The notes: generated by a model not told the origin, from the sequence alone. 11,938 nucleotides of DNA from Bacilli bacterium (GCA_028691715.1 JAQUYR010000035.1:1-11938), one strand, 5' to 3'. Shown: positions 1 to 7,192, counted from the stretch's first letter. Made by a program: numbers and translations.

Positions 1-876
1 TTTAATGTTTTAAAAGATGAAGAAGCTTTTATCATCGCTGTTGCTTCAAGAAATCCTCATGAGGATATGGTTTCTTATGAGAACCTTTATCATCAGGAGT
101 ATGACATAATAATAAATACAACACCGGTGGGAACTCATCCTGATTTTAATAAAAAACCCTTAGATATAACCAAAATGACCAATATCGAAGTGATTATTGA
201 TGTGATATATAATCCATTACGCTCAAAATTGATCAACGAAGCTAAAGAATTGAAGATTAAAACGATTAATGGAATGAGTTTCTTGGTATCTCAGGCTTTT
301 TATTCCCATCAATTATTTAATAATTGTCAATATGACATGAAAATGGTTGGGCAAATTATTGATAATATCTACTATAAAAAATTAAACATTGCCCTAATTG
401 GTATGCCAGGAAGTGGTAAGACATTTCTTGCAAAAGAAATAAGTAAACAGCTCGATCGTCAGATTATAGATGTTGATTCTTTAATTGAAGAAAAAACAGG
501 AAAGACTATTTCTTTATTCTTCGTGGAAATTGGTGAATCGGGTTTTAGAGAGATTGAAAAAGAAACCATTCTTGGTTTTTCACAAGGTGGATATGTTATC
601 GCTACTGGTGGGGGCACAGTTTTGGATGATGAAAACATGTCTAAACTTAAGAGCAACAGCCTAGTTTTTTATTTGCAAAGGGACCGTGAGAATATTATAA
701 TTGATAAGGAAACTCGCCCTTTATCCAAGAGTTTAGCAGCTTGGGATGATTTATATATTCAAAGAAAAGAATTATATCTGAAGTATGCTGATATAATTAT
801 TGACAATAATCGTCCTTTGGATGTTGTCGTTCAGGATATAATTAAAAAATATAATGATTTTATAGAAAAGGAATGA
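1..876 (+). CDS. aroE-aroK: Bifunctional shikimate dehydrogenase (C-terminal part) - shikimate kinase fusion, 5'-truncated by window edge
   Basis: One uninterrupted frame runs from base 1 to a TGA at 874-876, so the start lies outside the window. The first ~100 codons are the C-terminal half of shikimate dehydrogenase (3-dehydroshikimate + NADPH to shikimate): the NTTPVG motif of the cofactor domain is near base 115, followed by the GMSFLVSQAF segment typical of the AroE C terminus. A shikimate kinase domain (shikimate + ATP to shikimate 3-phosphate) follows in the same frame. It has the P-loop GMPGSGKT at about 400-423, a DVDSLIEE shikimate/Mg-binding segment, SGFREIE with the substrate-binding Arg, the ATGGGTVL glycine loop, a lid-region RPLS, and a final QRKELY. 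AroE and AroK are usually separate proteins, so this is a domain fusion catalysing two consecutive steps. It is cytoplasmic and is followed after 4 nt by the DAHP synthase gene. Domain identities are confident; only the missing N terminus cannot be judged. Confidence 0.93.
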   Translation, partial: FNVLKDEEAFIIAVASRNPHEDMVSYENLYHQEYDIIINTTPVGTHPDFNKKPLDITKMTNIEVIIDVIYNPLRSKLINEAKELKIKTINGMSFLVSQAFYSHQLFNNCQYDMKMVGQIIDNIYYKKLNIALIGMPGSGKTFLAKEISKQLDRQIIDVDSLIEEKTGKTISLFFVEIGESGFREIEKETILGFSQGGYVIATGGGTVLDDENMSKLKSNSLVFYLQRDRENIIIDKETRPLSKSLAAWDDLYIQRKELYLKYADIIIDNNRPLDVVVQDIIKKYNDFIEKE

Positions 877-880
877 TTGT

Positions 881-1897
881 ATGATAATCACATTAAAAAA
901 GGATACTCCTAAAATAGAAATTGAAAAAATTGTTAATCAACTTGAAATAGATGGTTTTAAAGTTGTCGATATGACTAATGATGGGATTCATCTGTTAGGA
1001 GTTCTTGGAGATACAAATCTATTGGAAGAACAAAACATTGGTGCTAATGATTGGGTATCTTGTGTGACAAGAATAACAGCCCCATATAAAAAAGCCAGTC
1101 GTGAATTTCATCCTCAGGATACCATTATTGATGTCAATGGCATAAAAATTGGGGGAATGGAAGATGTTGTGATAATTGGTGGTCCATGTTCAGTAGAAAA
1201 CAGGGAGCAAATTATGACTATTGCTGAAGGTGTAGCGAAAGCTGGAGCAAAAATGCTTCGTGGAGGAGCCTATAAATTGCGAACATCACCATATGTTTTT
1301 CAGGGCCTAGAAGAAGAGGGCTTATCCTATTTAGTAGAAGCCAAGAAGAAATATAATTTAGGAGTTGTCTCTGAAATTACAACTATTGACAAACTAGACC
1401 AATTCATTGAAGATGTTGATATCATTCAAGTTGGCGCTCGTAATATGCAAAATGTTGAATTGCTTAAGGCTTTGGGAAAAATTGATAAACCGATTCTTCT
1501 TAAGAGAGGCTTAGCAAATACTGTTGAAGAATGGTTGATGAGTGCCGAATATATCTTGTCTGGTGGTAATTCTAAGGTTATTCTTTGTGAGCGAGGAATC
1601 AGAACTTTTGAAAAAGCAACAAGAAATACCCTAGATCTTTCGGTCATTCCTTTGATTAAAAAGATATCACATCTACCAATAATTGTTGACCCATCACACG
1701 CAACTGGTCATTGGGAATTAGTAGAAGCCATGTCCCTTGCAGCAATTGCTGCTGGAGCTGATGGATTATTGATTGAAGTTCATAACGATCCTCAAAATGC
1801 TCTTAGCGATGGTCAGCAATCACTTAAGATGAAGAATTTCACCTCATTAATTGAAAAAGGTAGAAGAATTGCCCGAGTGATTGGACGCGATATCTGA
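881..1897 (+). CDS. aroF: 3-deoxy-7-phosphoheptulonate (DAHP) synthase, type I-beta with N-terminal regulatory domain
   Basis: Condenses phosphoenolpyruvate with erythrose 4-phosphate, the committed step into the shikimate pathway. The 338-residue length and the arrangement match the Thermotoga maritima type: a ferredoxin-like (ACT-like) domain at residues 1-~70, then a TIM barrel. GGPCSVEN gives Cys103, DPSHATGH gives His273, and IEVHNDPQNALSD gives Glu299 and Asp310. These fall exactly one position after the four metal ligands I recall for the Thermotoga enzyme (Cys102, His272, Glu298, Asp309). LRGGAYKLRTSPYVFQG and KRGLANTVEEW are further substrate-site signatures. By family knowledge the N-terminal domain closes over the active site when Tyr or Phe binds, so feedback inhibition is expected. 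An AAAAGGAA ribosome site lies at 866-873. The TGA stop shares one base with the aroA start (TGATG), indicating translational coupling. The symbol could equally be aroG or aroA(G); the function is secure. Confidence 0.96.
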   Translation: MIITLKKDTPKIEIEKIVNQLEIDGFKVVDMTNDGIHLLGVLGDTNLLEEQNIGANDWVSCVTRITAPYKKASREFHPQDTIIDVNGIKIGGMEDVVIIGGPCSVENREQIMTIAEGVAKAGAKMLRGGAYKLRTSPYVFQGLEEEGLSYLVEAKKKYNLGVVSEITTIDKLDQFIEDVDIIQVGARNMQNVELLKALGKIDKPILLKRGLANTVEEWLMSAEYILSGGNSKVILCERGIRTFEKATRNTLDLSVIPLIKKISHLPIIVDPSHATGHWELVEAMSLAAIAAGADGLLIEVHNDPQNALSDGQQSLKMKNFTSLIEKGRRIARVIGRDI

Positions 1898-3174
1898 TGA
1901 ATGTTAAAATTTATCCCGGGAAAGCTCATGGATTGGTTAGTTGTCCACCTTCTAAAAGCCTTCTTCATCGGGCTATTATCTGTGCTGCTTTAGCAAAGGG
2001 CAAGAGTAAAATATATAATATTTCTTTGAGCGATGACATTATGGCAACTATTAATTGCTTAAAAGCTTTAGGAGCAAAAATATTGATTGAAAACAATCAT
2101 ATAGTTGTCAATGGTATTGAAGATTTTGGTGAGATTAGAAAAATCCTTTTAACAAAGGAATCAGCATCGACTTTAAGATTTTTGATTCCCCTTTGCACTT
2201 TGTTTAAAAATAAAATTGTCATCGAAGGCTCAAGTGATTTATTTAAGCGACCTCTTGATGTTTATGAGGATATTTTTAATAAACAAAATCTTGGTTTTAA
2301 AAAAATAGGAAACAGACTATTGCTTGATGGAAATCTTCAGAGTGGTGAATATCTACTTCATGGAAATATTTCAAGTCAATTTGTAAGCGGATTGCTATTT
2401 CTCCTGCCTTTATTGGAAGCACCATCAACTATTAAAATAATTCCCCCCCTTGTTTCCAAAGGATATATCGATTTAACAATCGATGTGCTAAAAGCTTTTG
2501 GAATAACAATAATGAAAAGGTCAGAAACCGAATTTTATATTCCAGCTTTACAGATATACAAAACTAAAGATTACTTTTGTGAGGGAGATTTTTCTCAGGC
2601 GGCATTTTTCGCAGCACTAGGAACTATCAATGGTGATGTGGAATGCCAAAATATTGTCAGAGAGAGTTTGCAACCAGATAAGAAGATTTTAGATATCCTG
2701 GAGGATTTCCATGCTCAAATCATAAAAACACCATCAGGATATCGTTTTATTGAATCAAAAATGACAATGGCAGATATAGATATAACAAATTGTCCTGATT
2801 TAGGACCTATTCTTGCTTGTATAGTTACGAAATCTTCAAAACCAATAGTAATAAAGGGTGTAGGAAGGTTGGTCTATAAAGAATCTAATCGCTTGGTAGC
2901 CATTTGTGATAATCTTCAGAAATTTGGTATTGAGACAGAGTTAATCTCTTCAGATGAATTAAAGATCTATCCAAGTGATATAAAAGTAGAGGAAGATATA
3001 AATAGTTATAACGATCACCGAATTTTTATGGCTTTTGCTGTTCTAGCAACAATTGCTGATAAACCTGTTACCATTAAAAATTATGAATGTATTAATAAAT
3101 CGTATCCTGAATTTTTAAGGGATCTAGAAAAATTAGGAGTAAGAATAGAATATCTGAATGAAAAAGGAGACTAA
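1897..3174 (+). CDS. aroA: 3-phosphoshikimate 1-carboxyvinyltransferase (EPSP synthase)
   Basis: Transfers the enolpyruvyl group of PEP to shikimate 3-phosphate in the cytoplasm, the sixth step of the shikimate pathway. Its 425 residues are normal for the family. Signatures in order: CPPSKSLLHRA (residues 16-26, with Lys20), ESASTLRF (88-95, with Arg94), SSQFVSGLL, CPDLGPI with the catalytic Asp, YKESNRL with the catalytic Glu, DHRIFMAFAVLA, and the C-terminal KSYPEFLRDL. The PEP/glyphosate-contact loop reads E-S-A-S-T-L-R, so alanine (Ala90, codon GCA at 2164-2166) replaces the usual glycine (Gly96 in E. coli numbering); see findings. The start codon overlaps the aroF stop by one base and no strong ribosome site is visible, so translation is probably coupled to aroF. 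The next gene begins 3 nt after the stop. Confidence 0.97.
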   Translation: MNVKIYPGKAHGLVSCPPSKSLLHRAIICAALAKGKSKIYNISLSDDIMATINCLKALGAKILIENNHIVVNGIEDFGEIRKILLTKESASTLRFLIPLCTLFKNKIVIEGSSDLFKRPLDVYEDIFNKQNLGFKKIGNRLLLDGNLQSGEYLLHGNISSQFVSGLLFLLPLLEAPSTIKIIPPLVSKGYIDLTIDVLKAFGITIMKRSETEFYIPALQIYKTKDYFCEGDFSQAAFFAALGTINGDVECQNIVRESLQPDKKILDILEDFHAQIIKTPSGYRFIESKMTMADIDITNCPDLGPILACIVTKSSKPIVIKGVGRLVYKESNRLVAICDNLQKFGIETELISSDELKIYPSDIKVEEDINSYNDHRIFMAFAVLATIADKPVTIKNYECINKSYPEFLRDLEKLGVRIEYLNEKGD

Positions 3175-3177
3175 AAT

Positions 3178-3564
3178 ATGCGACTTTGGCATCATTTATT
3201 AATTCCTTATTTACCAAATTTACAGCTTATTTCCCAGTGGCGAGAGTTAAATTCGATTTATGCTAGGCAAAACAGGCATATTCTGATCAACTATGTTTAT
3301 GAATATCCTCTCAGTCATCTATATAATTATAGTTTATTAATAATGGAAGAAATGAAAAAGCGGGGGATAAAAGTTCGAAGCTACCAAAAATTTAATAATT
3401 ACTTCAAAGAAAAAAATTTCGAAGATATCGCTGAGATTTATCAATTTCACCATAATGATGAATACTTAAGGATTTGTTGTTGGAACTTATATGAAAAAAT
3501 GATAAGAGGACAGAATTTTACCGGTGGGAATATTCTATATATTAAAGAGATAATTGATAAATAA
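3178..3564 (+). CDS. Small protein of the pyrimidine-dimer DNA glycosylase-like family (PF03013 / TIGR02328-like)
   Basis: This 128-residue soluble protein starts MRLWHHLLIPYLP and continues with QWRELNSIY, NYVY...LYNYSLLIMEEMKKRG and HHNDEYLRICCWNLYEK. I recognise these as the conserved blocks of the bacterial TIGR02328 group, which is placed with T4 endonuclease V (pyrimidine-dimer glycosylase). Aligned without gaps from the first Met, Arg22-Glu23-Leu24 coincide with Arg22-Glu23-Leu24 of T4 endonuclease V, where Glu23 is catalytic. The T4 enzyme uses the freed alpha-amine of Thr2 as nucleophile; here residue 2 is Arg, after which Met is normally kept, so the T4 chemistry may not apply. No role in aromatic synthesis is apparent. 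The gene has a strong AAGGAG site (3164-3169) 8 nt before its ATG and sits 3 nt after aroA, so it is co-transcribed. Family placement is from memory and biochemical function is unproven. Confidence 0.72.
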   Translation: MRLWHHLLIPYLPNLQLISQWRELNSIYARQNRHILINYVYEYPLSHLYNYSLLIMEEMKKRGIKVRSYQKFNNYFKEKNFEDIAEIYQFHHNDEYLRICCWNLYEKMIRGQNFTGGNILYIKEIIDK

Positions 3565-3594
3565 AATAAATTTTTAAGAGAAATCGGAGAGATT

Positions 3595-4701
3595 ATGAAA
3601 GTATTAGCAATAATTGATTCATTCAAGGGGACGCTATCTTCAAGAGAATTAGGGGAATTAACTAAAAGTGTTTTATCAAAAAGAAAAATAAAGTGTGATT
3701 ATCTTGCTATATCTGATGGCGGTGATGGTTTTCTTGAATGTCTTGAAAGCATCATCAAAATAAAAAGAGTTTACTGTAAAGTGAATGATCCCTTATTTAG
3801 AACGATTGATTCTTTTTATCTATTCGATGAAAGTTCTAAGACAGCTTATATTGAAATGGCTCTAGCAAGTGGAATAAATCTACTCAAAAAAGAGGAATTA
3901 AATCCCTATTTAGCATCCACTTATGGCACTGGTGAATTGATAATGGATGCAATTCAAAAAAAAGCTAGGAAGATAATTATTGGTATTGGTGGAAGTGCAA
4001 CAAATGATGGTGGTACTGGTTTACTAGAAGCGATGGGTGTTAATTTCTATAGCCATAACTTGTTACTTCAAAAGATGAATGGAGATAAATTAGGATTTAT
4101 TACCGATATCGATGATGTAAAGTTTCAAAAAACAATCAATGGAATTGAATTTGTTACCTTGAATGATGTTAAAAATCCTTTACTTGGTAATTTAGGAGCA
4201 ACTCGTGTTTTTTCCAAACAAAAGGGAAGTAACTCAGAGGATATCTTTATTTTAGAGACAAAGATGCGTAATTATGCTAACATTTGTACTAAAAAATTCA
4301 ATAAAGATAACAATGAATTTCCTGGATCTGGAGCAGCAGGAGGAATGGGTTATGCAATTAAAACATTTTTTAATGCTCCATTTTATCAGGGAACAGAATA
4401 TATTTTGGATTTGATCAATTTTGAGAAAATTATCTGTAACTATGATTACATAATAACTGGAGAGGGGAAAATAGATAATCAAAGCCTATTAGGGAAAGTG
4501 ATCTTTGCTATTAAAAAGAGAACATCTTCTCAAGAAGTCATTTTAGTTTGTGCCATAAATGAATTGTCTCCTGAAGAAATTGTTAGAAATAATATTAAAA
4601 AAATTTATTCAATTGTACCTAGTTTTGCCACTATTGAGGAATCAATGAATAACCCAGAAAAATATTTCAAGATTTTATGTGAGAATATAGAGTTTAAATA
4701 A
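3595..4701 (+). CDS. glxK: Glycerate kinase (GarK/GlxK family)
   Basis: Phosphorylates D-glycerate with ATP; characterised members of this PF02595 family make 2-phosphoglycerate. The 368 residues are family-typical. Visible signatures are MKVLAIIDSFKGTLSS at the N terminus (Asp8, Ser9, Lys11, Gly12), ISDGGDGFLE (Asp41-Gly45), STYGTGELIMDA, IGIGGSATNDGGTG (residues 129-142), NPLLGNLGATRVFSKQKG, GSGAAGGMGYA and ITGEGKIDNQSLLGKV near the C terminus. These cover both lobes, so the gene is full length. A GGAGAG ribosome site (3586-3591) precedes the ATG. It lies 30 nt downstream of the glycosylase-like gene with no promoter or terminator visible between them, so it is probably the last gene of the aro operon; a hairpin terminator starts at its stop codon. 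Its product could be converted by enolase to PEP, used twice in the upstream pathway (inference). The garK versus glxK symbol is arbitrary here. Confidence 0.94.
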   Translation: MKVLAIIDSFKGTLSSRELGELTKSVLSKRKIKCDYLAISDGGDGFLECLESIIKIKRVYCKVNDPLFRTIDSFYLFDESSKTAYIEMALASGINLLKKEELNPYLASTYGTGELIMDAIQKKARKIIIGIGGSATNDGGTGLLEAMGVNFYSHNLLLQKMNGDKLGFITDIDDVKFQKTINGIEFVTLNDVKNPLLGNLGATRVFSKQKGSNSEDIFILETKMRNYANICTKKFNKDNNEFPGSGAAGGMGYAIKTFFNAPFYQGTEYILDLINFEKIICNYDYIITGEGKIDNQSLLGKVIFAIKKRTSSQEVILVCAINELSPEEIVRNNIKKIYSIVPSFATIEESMNNPEKYFKILCENIEFK

Positions 4702-4726
4702 AAAATTGCCATTTGGCAATTTTTTT
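4701..4726. terminator. Bidirectional rho-independent terminator shared by aro/glycerate kinase operon and ArsB-like gene
   Basis: A perfect 10-bp inverted repeat (AAAAATTGCC at 4701-4710, GGCAATTTTT at 4715-4724) closes on a 4-nt ATTT loop. The arms begin and end in A and T runs, so the RNA from either strand ends in a U tract. The left arm starts at the last base of the glycerate kinase stop codon. The repeat's right end reaches the TAA of the minus-strand transporter gene (4725-4727). It therefore ends both convergent transcription units. Confidence 0.88.
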
Positions 4727-6044
4727 ATATGACTAAATAAAGAGAAAATAAAGAAAAGAATAGAATTGCTGATGATAAAATTACTCCATAGCGAGTGAAT
4801 TGCTTGAAGCTAAAGTCTATTCCCTGTTTCTTTAAAATATTCATCCACATTATTCCAGCAAGGGCACCAATTGGAGTCAGAAAAGCTCCAATATTTGAAC
4901 CAATTATTGTGGCATAAATCCCATAAAGCATTGTTGAAGAATTTATACCATTAAGAATAAAGGAGTAAGCAAGAGTCATAGGTATATTATTTATTAAATT
5001 ATCGACTAATGATGATGTTACTCCATATATAAAAATAGTCTTGAATTTACTATCGAATGATAAATTATTGAACAAAGAGGCAATATGACCAGTAATACCG
5101 TGGTAATTCAATGCTAAAACTATTGTAAACATCGATAGAACAAAGATTATTAAACTCCAGGGAGCACGCTTATAGGTACTGATTAGAATTTTTTGATTTC
5201 CCTGTTTTATTCCAAATAAAAAGACAATAATTGATAGAAAAAGCACTGATAAAAAACATATTAACCACATTTCGATATTGATATATTTAGAAATAGCAAT
5301 GAGAAATATGCAACAAAGCAATACTAGAAGAGAAATTATCATTAAAGGTTTATGCTTAATGGTTATTTCTATTTTTTCTTTCAGAATAAAATTTTTTTGA
5401 AGACTTTTATGAAATAAGAGAAGGAGAACTAAAATTGAAGTGATACCCGCGCTAAGTGTTGGAATTATCATTACTTTAAAGTATTCAATAAAATCGATAT
5501 CGAATGTTGAGGCCAAATAGATATTTGTTGGGTTGCCTATATACAAAGTCATGCTATAGGTATTGGCAACAACAAATTCCATAACTAAATAGGGAAGAGG
5601 ATTAATTTTTGCAGCCTTAGTAAAATAGCAGATGAATAGTGTAAAGGTGATGATAATGATATCGTTGCTGGTAAATATTGTTAAAATAGCAATAATTAGA
5701 TATAGGGTAAAGAAGAGTTTGCATTGCGAGCCTTTAACAAAATTAATGGCTTTGATGGCGATATAATTAAAGAAATCAAGTTCATCTAGAGTTATTGAAA
5801 TAAGTGATATGCTGATGAAGATGATGAGAATTCGCACAGGATTTATGGAATTGTTAGTTATAAGACTATTAAAAAGTACATTTAAAGGAAGACAATCAAA
5901 GATTAAAATAAAAATAGCACCAACAAAAGCAACAATCCAAAAGGTTTCTACTTTGATTTTTCCCAGTTTAATAACTGGCTTTTTTAAGATTAATATGATC
6001 ATCATTATGCTTGTAATAAGACTAATGATAATTGTAGTAAACAT
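4725..6044 (-). CDS. ArsB/NhaD-like (ion transporter superfamily) membrane permease
   Basis: A 439-residue, very hydrophobic protein with roughly eleven membrane spans and two related halves, as in the ArsB/NhaD/CitM ion transporter superfamily. The first half has the TSND segment (residues 125-128) and a GNPTN loop (170-174). The second has VDNLINNIP (347-355) followed by GSNIGAFLTPIGALAGIMW (382-400), close to the NNLP and NIGP-TPIGSLATLLW pattern of arsenite pumps. A charged stretch at about 220-232 is the likely central cytoplasmic loop. Substrate cannot be fixed: arsenite, Na+/H+ exchange or a dicarboxylate are all possible, and no arsR, arsA or arsC gene is nearby. On the minus strand an AGGAAG ribosome site lies about 7 nt before the ATG, and a TATAAT box sits at 6073-6068. 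The gene is a single transcription unit, convergent with glycerate kinase and divergent from pdxS. Confidence 0.82.
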   Translation of the reverse strand: MFTTIIISLITSIMMIILILKKPVIKLGKIKVETFWIVAFVGAIFILIFDCLPLNVLFNSLITNNSINPVRILIIFISISLISITLDELDFFNYIAIKAINFVKGSQCKLFFTLYLIIAILTIFTSNDIIIITFTLFICYFTKAAKINPLPYLVMEFVVANTYSMTLYIGNPTNIYLASTFDIDFIEYFKVMIIPTLSAGITSILVLLLLFHKSLQKNFILKEKIEITIKHKPLMIISLLVLLCCIFLIAISKYINIEMWLICFLSVLFLSIIVFLFGIKQGNQKILISTYKRAPWSLIIFVLSMFTIVLALNYHGITGHIASLFNNLSFDSKFKTIFIYGVTSSLVDNLINNIPMTLAYSFILNGINSSTMLYGIYATIIGSNIGAFLTPIGALAGIMWMNILKKQGIDFSFKQFTRYGVILSSAILFFSLFSLYLVI

Positions 6045-6067
6045 TATAACACTTCCTAAGCAAATGA

Positions 6068-6096
6068 ATTATACCTTCAATTTAATTATTAAGCAA
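6068..6096 (-). promoter_or_regulatory. Candidate promoter of the ArsB-like gene
   Basis: Read on the minus strand there is a perfect TATAAT (6073 down to 6068) with TTGCTT (6096 down to 6091) 17 nt upstream as a weak -35. The -10 lies 23 nt ahead of the start codon, leaving a very short leader that contains the AGGAAG ribosome site. The -10 is convincing and the -35 is only a partial match. Confidence 0.5.
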
Positions 6097-6122
6097 CAGA
6101 TATTTTGGGAATACGTTTTCGC

Positions 6123-6140
6123 AAATTTCATTGGAAATTT
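6123..6140. repeat. 18-bp inverted repeat in the divergent transporter/pdxS intergenic region
   Basis: AAATTTC (6123-6129) and GAAATTT (6134-6140) form a perfect 7-bp inverted repeat around ATTG. It lies upstream of the candidate promoters of both divergent genes. It could be an operator, but it consists of A/T runs in AT-rich DNA and may be chance. The rest of the 6045-6315 gap is A-rich and shows only the two divergent promoters and the pdxS ribosome site. Confidence 0.3.
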
Positions 6141-6247
6141 TCTTTTATAAATATTACTTTTTATAGCTTAAATTGATAAGAAACATAAAGAAAATTAAAT
6201 TAAAAGGAAAATGAAAATGTTTTGTAAAAAAAAATAAAACTTACTAT

Positions 6248-6275
6248 TTCAAAAAGGGAAGTTTTGGTGTATAAT
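6248..6275 (+). promoter_or_regulatory. Candidate promoter of pdxS-pdxT-GNAT operon
   Basis: A perfect TATAAT at 6270-6275 with TTCAAA (4 of 6 matches to TTGACA) at 6248-6253, spacing 16 nt, and A-rich DNA upstream that could act as an UP element. Transcription would begin around 6282, giving a leader of about 34 nt. No MocR/PdxR-type regulator gene is in the window. Confidence 0.6.
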
Positions 6276-6302
6276 ATGATAAACAATAAGGTATATGAAG
6301 AT

Positions 6303-6310
6303 AAAGGAGA
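6303..6310 (+). promoter_or_regulatory. Ribosome binding site deciding the pdxS start
   Basis: AAAGGAGA ends 5 nt before the ATG at 6316. It lies inside the coding frame if the earlier in-frame ATG at 6295 is used, and that ATG has no ribosome site of its own. This selects 6316. Confidence 0.75.
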
Positions 6311-6315
6311 AAAAT

Positions 6316-7191
6316 ATGGAAAGATATGAATTGAATAAAAACTTAGCTCAAATGCTTAAAGGTGGCGTAATTATGGATGTTACCAATGTTGAAGAAGCAA
6401 AAATTGCTGAGCGCGCTGGAGCTGTAGCTGTTATGGCTTTGGAGAGAGTTCCCTCTGATATAAGAAAAGAAGGCGGAGTCGCAAGAATGAGCGATCCTAA
6501 AATGATAAAAGAAATAAAAAAAGCTGTCAGTATTCCTGTTATGGCCAAGGCTAGAATTGGTCACATTGTTGAAGCTCAAATACTTGAAGCTCTAGGAATT
6601 GATTATATTGATGAATCAGAGGTATTAACTCCAGCTGATGACCTATACCATATCAACAAACACGAGTTTAAGGTTCCCTTTGTTTGTGGAGCTCGAAATA
6701 TTGGTGAAGCATTACGCCGTATTGGTGAAGGTGCTAGTATGATCAGAACAAAAGGAGAAGCGGGAACAGGAAATGTTGTTGAAGCTGTAAGACATATGAG
6801 AGCGATGATGTCAGCTATTAACACTTTGAAAAATATGCCTAAAGAGGAATTGATGACTTTTGCTAAGGATAATAATGCTCCTTATGATTTAGTATGCTGG
6901 GTTGCTGAAAATGGTAAACTTCCAGTTGTTAATTTTGCTGCTGGTGGAGTTGCTACTCCCGCTGATGCTGCTTTAATGATGCAACTTGGTAGTGAAGGAG
7001 TATTTGTCGGTTCTGGTATTTTTAAATCAAGCGATCCAGAGAAAATGGCTAAAGCTATTGTCAAGGCTGTTGCTTTCTATAATGATCCAAAGATTGTTGC
7101 TGAAGTTTCAGAAGATTTACCAAAGGCAATGAAAGGTATTGCTATTGAAACAATTCCTAGCGAGGAAAGACTAGACAAGCGTGGATGGTAA
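6316..7191 (+). CDS. pdxS: Pyridoxal 5'-phosphate synthase, lyase/synthase subunit PdxS
   Basis: Makes PLP directly from ribose 5-phosphate, glyceraldehyde 3-phosphate and ammonia supplied by PdxT; PdxS forms a dodecameric TIM-barrel core. The 291 residues are very close to Bacillus subtilis PdxS along the whole length. Catalytic residues are in place: Asp21 (GGVIMDV), Lys78 (VMAKARIGH), which binds the sugar phosphate, and Lys146 (MIRTKGE), the second lysine that carries intermediates. YIDESEVLTPAD, GTGNVVEAVRHMR, VVNFAAGGVATPADAALMMQLG and VFVGSGIFKS are further hallmarks, and the protein ends in the usual ERxxxRGW. An in-frame ATG at 6295 would add seven residues, but the AAAGGAGA site favours 6316. 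pdxT follows after a single base, as expected for a 1:1 complex. Confidence 0.98.
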   Translation: MERYELNKNLAQMLKGGVIMDVTNVEEAKIAERAGAVAVMALERVPSDIRKEGGVARMSDPKMIKEIKKAVSIPVMAKARIGHIVEAQILEALGIDYIDESEVLTPADDLYHINKHEFKVPFVCGARNIGEALRRIGEGASMIRTKGEAGTGNVVEAVRHMRAMMSAINTLKNMPKEELMTFAKDNNAPYDLVCWVAENGKLPVVNFAAGGVATPADAALMMQLGSEGVFVGSGIFKSSDPEKMAKAIVKAVAFYNDPKIVAEVSEDLPKAMKGIAIETIPSEERLDKRGW

Positions 7192-7192
7192 G

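Noticed and set aside
1426..1647. Minus-strand open frame inside the DAHP synthase gene
   Set aside because: It is a shadow of a conserved coding region with no ribosome site or family motif.
5809..6150. 113-codon open frame on the plus strand opposite the transporter gene
   Set aside because: It is an antisense shadow of a hydrophobic-protein gene; it has no recognisable motif, and the minus-strand frame shows clear family signatures.
6211..6237. Eight-codon mini-ORF (MKMFCKKK) with an AAAAGGA site upstream of pdxS, a possible leader peptide
   Set aside because: It lies upstream of the best pdxS promoter (TATAAT at 6270-6275), so it would not be in the pdxS transcript, and its Lys-rich content follows simply from the A runs there.
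6295..6315. Upstream in-frame ATG as the pdxS start
   Set aside because: It would place the strong AAAGGAGA site inside the coding region and add seven residues not typical of PdxS; the ATG at 6316 has correct spacing.
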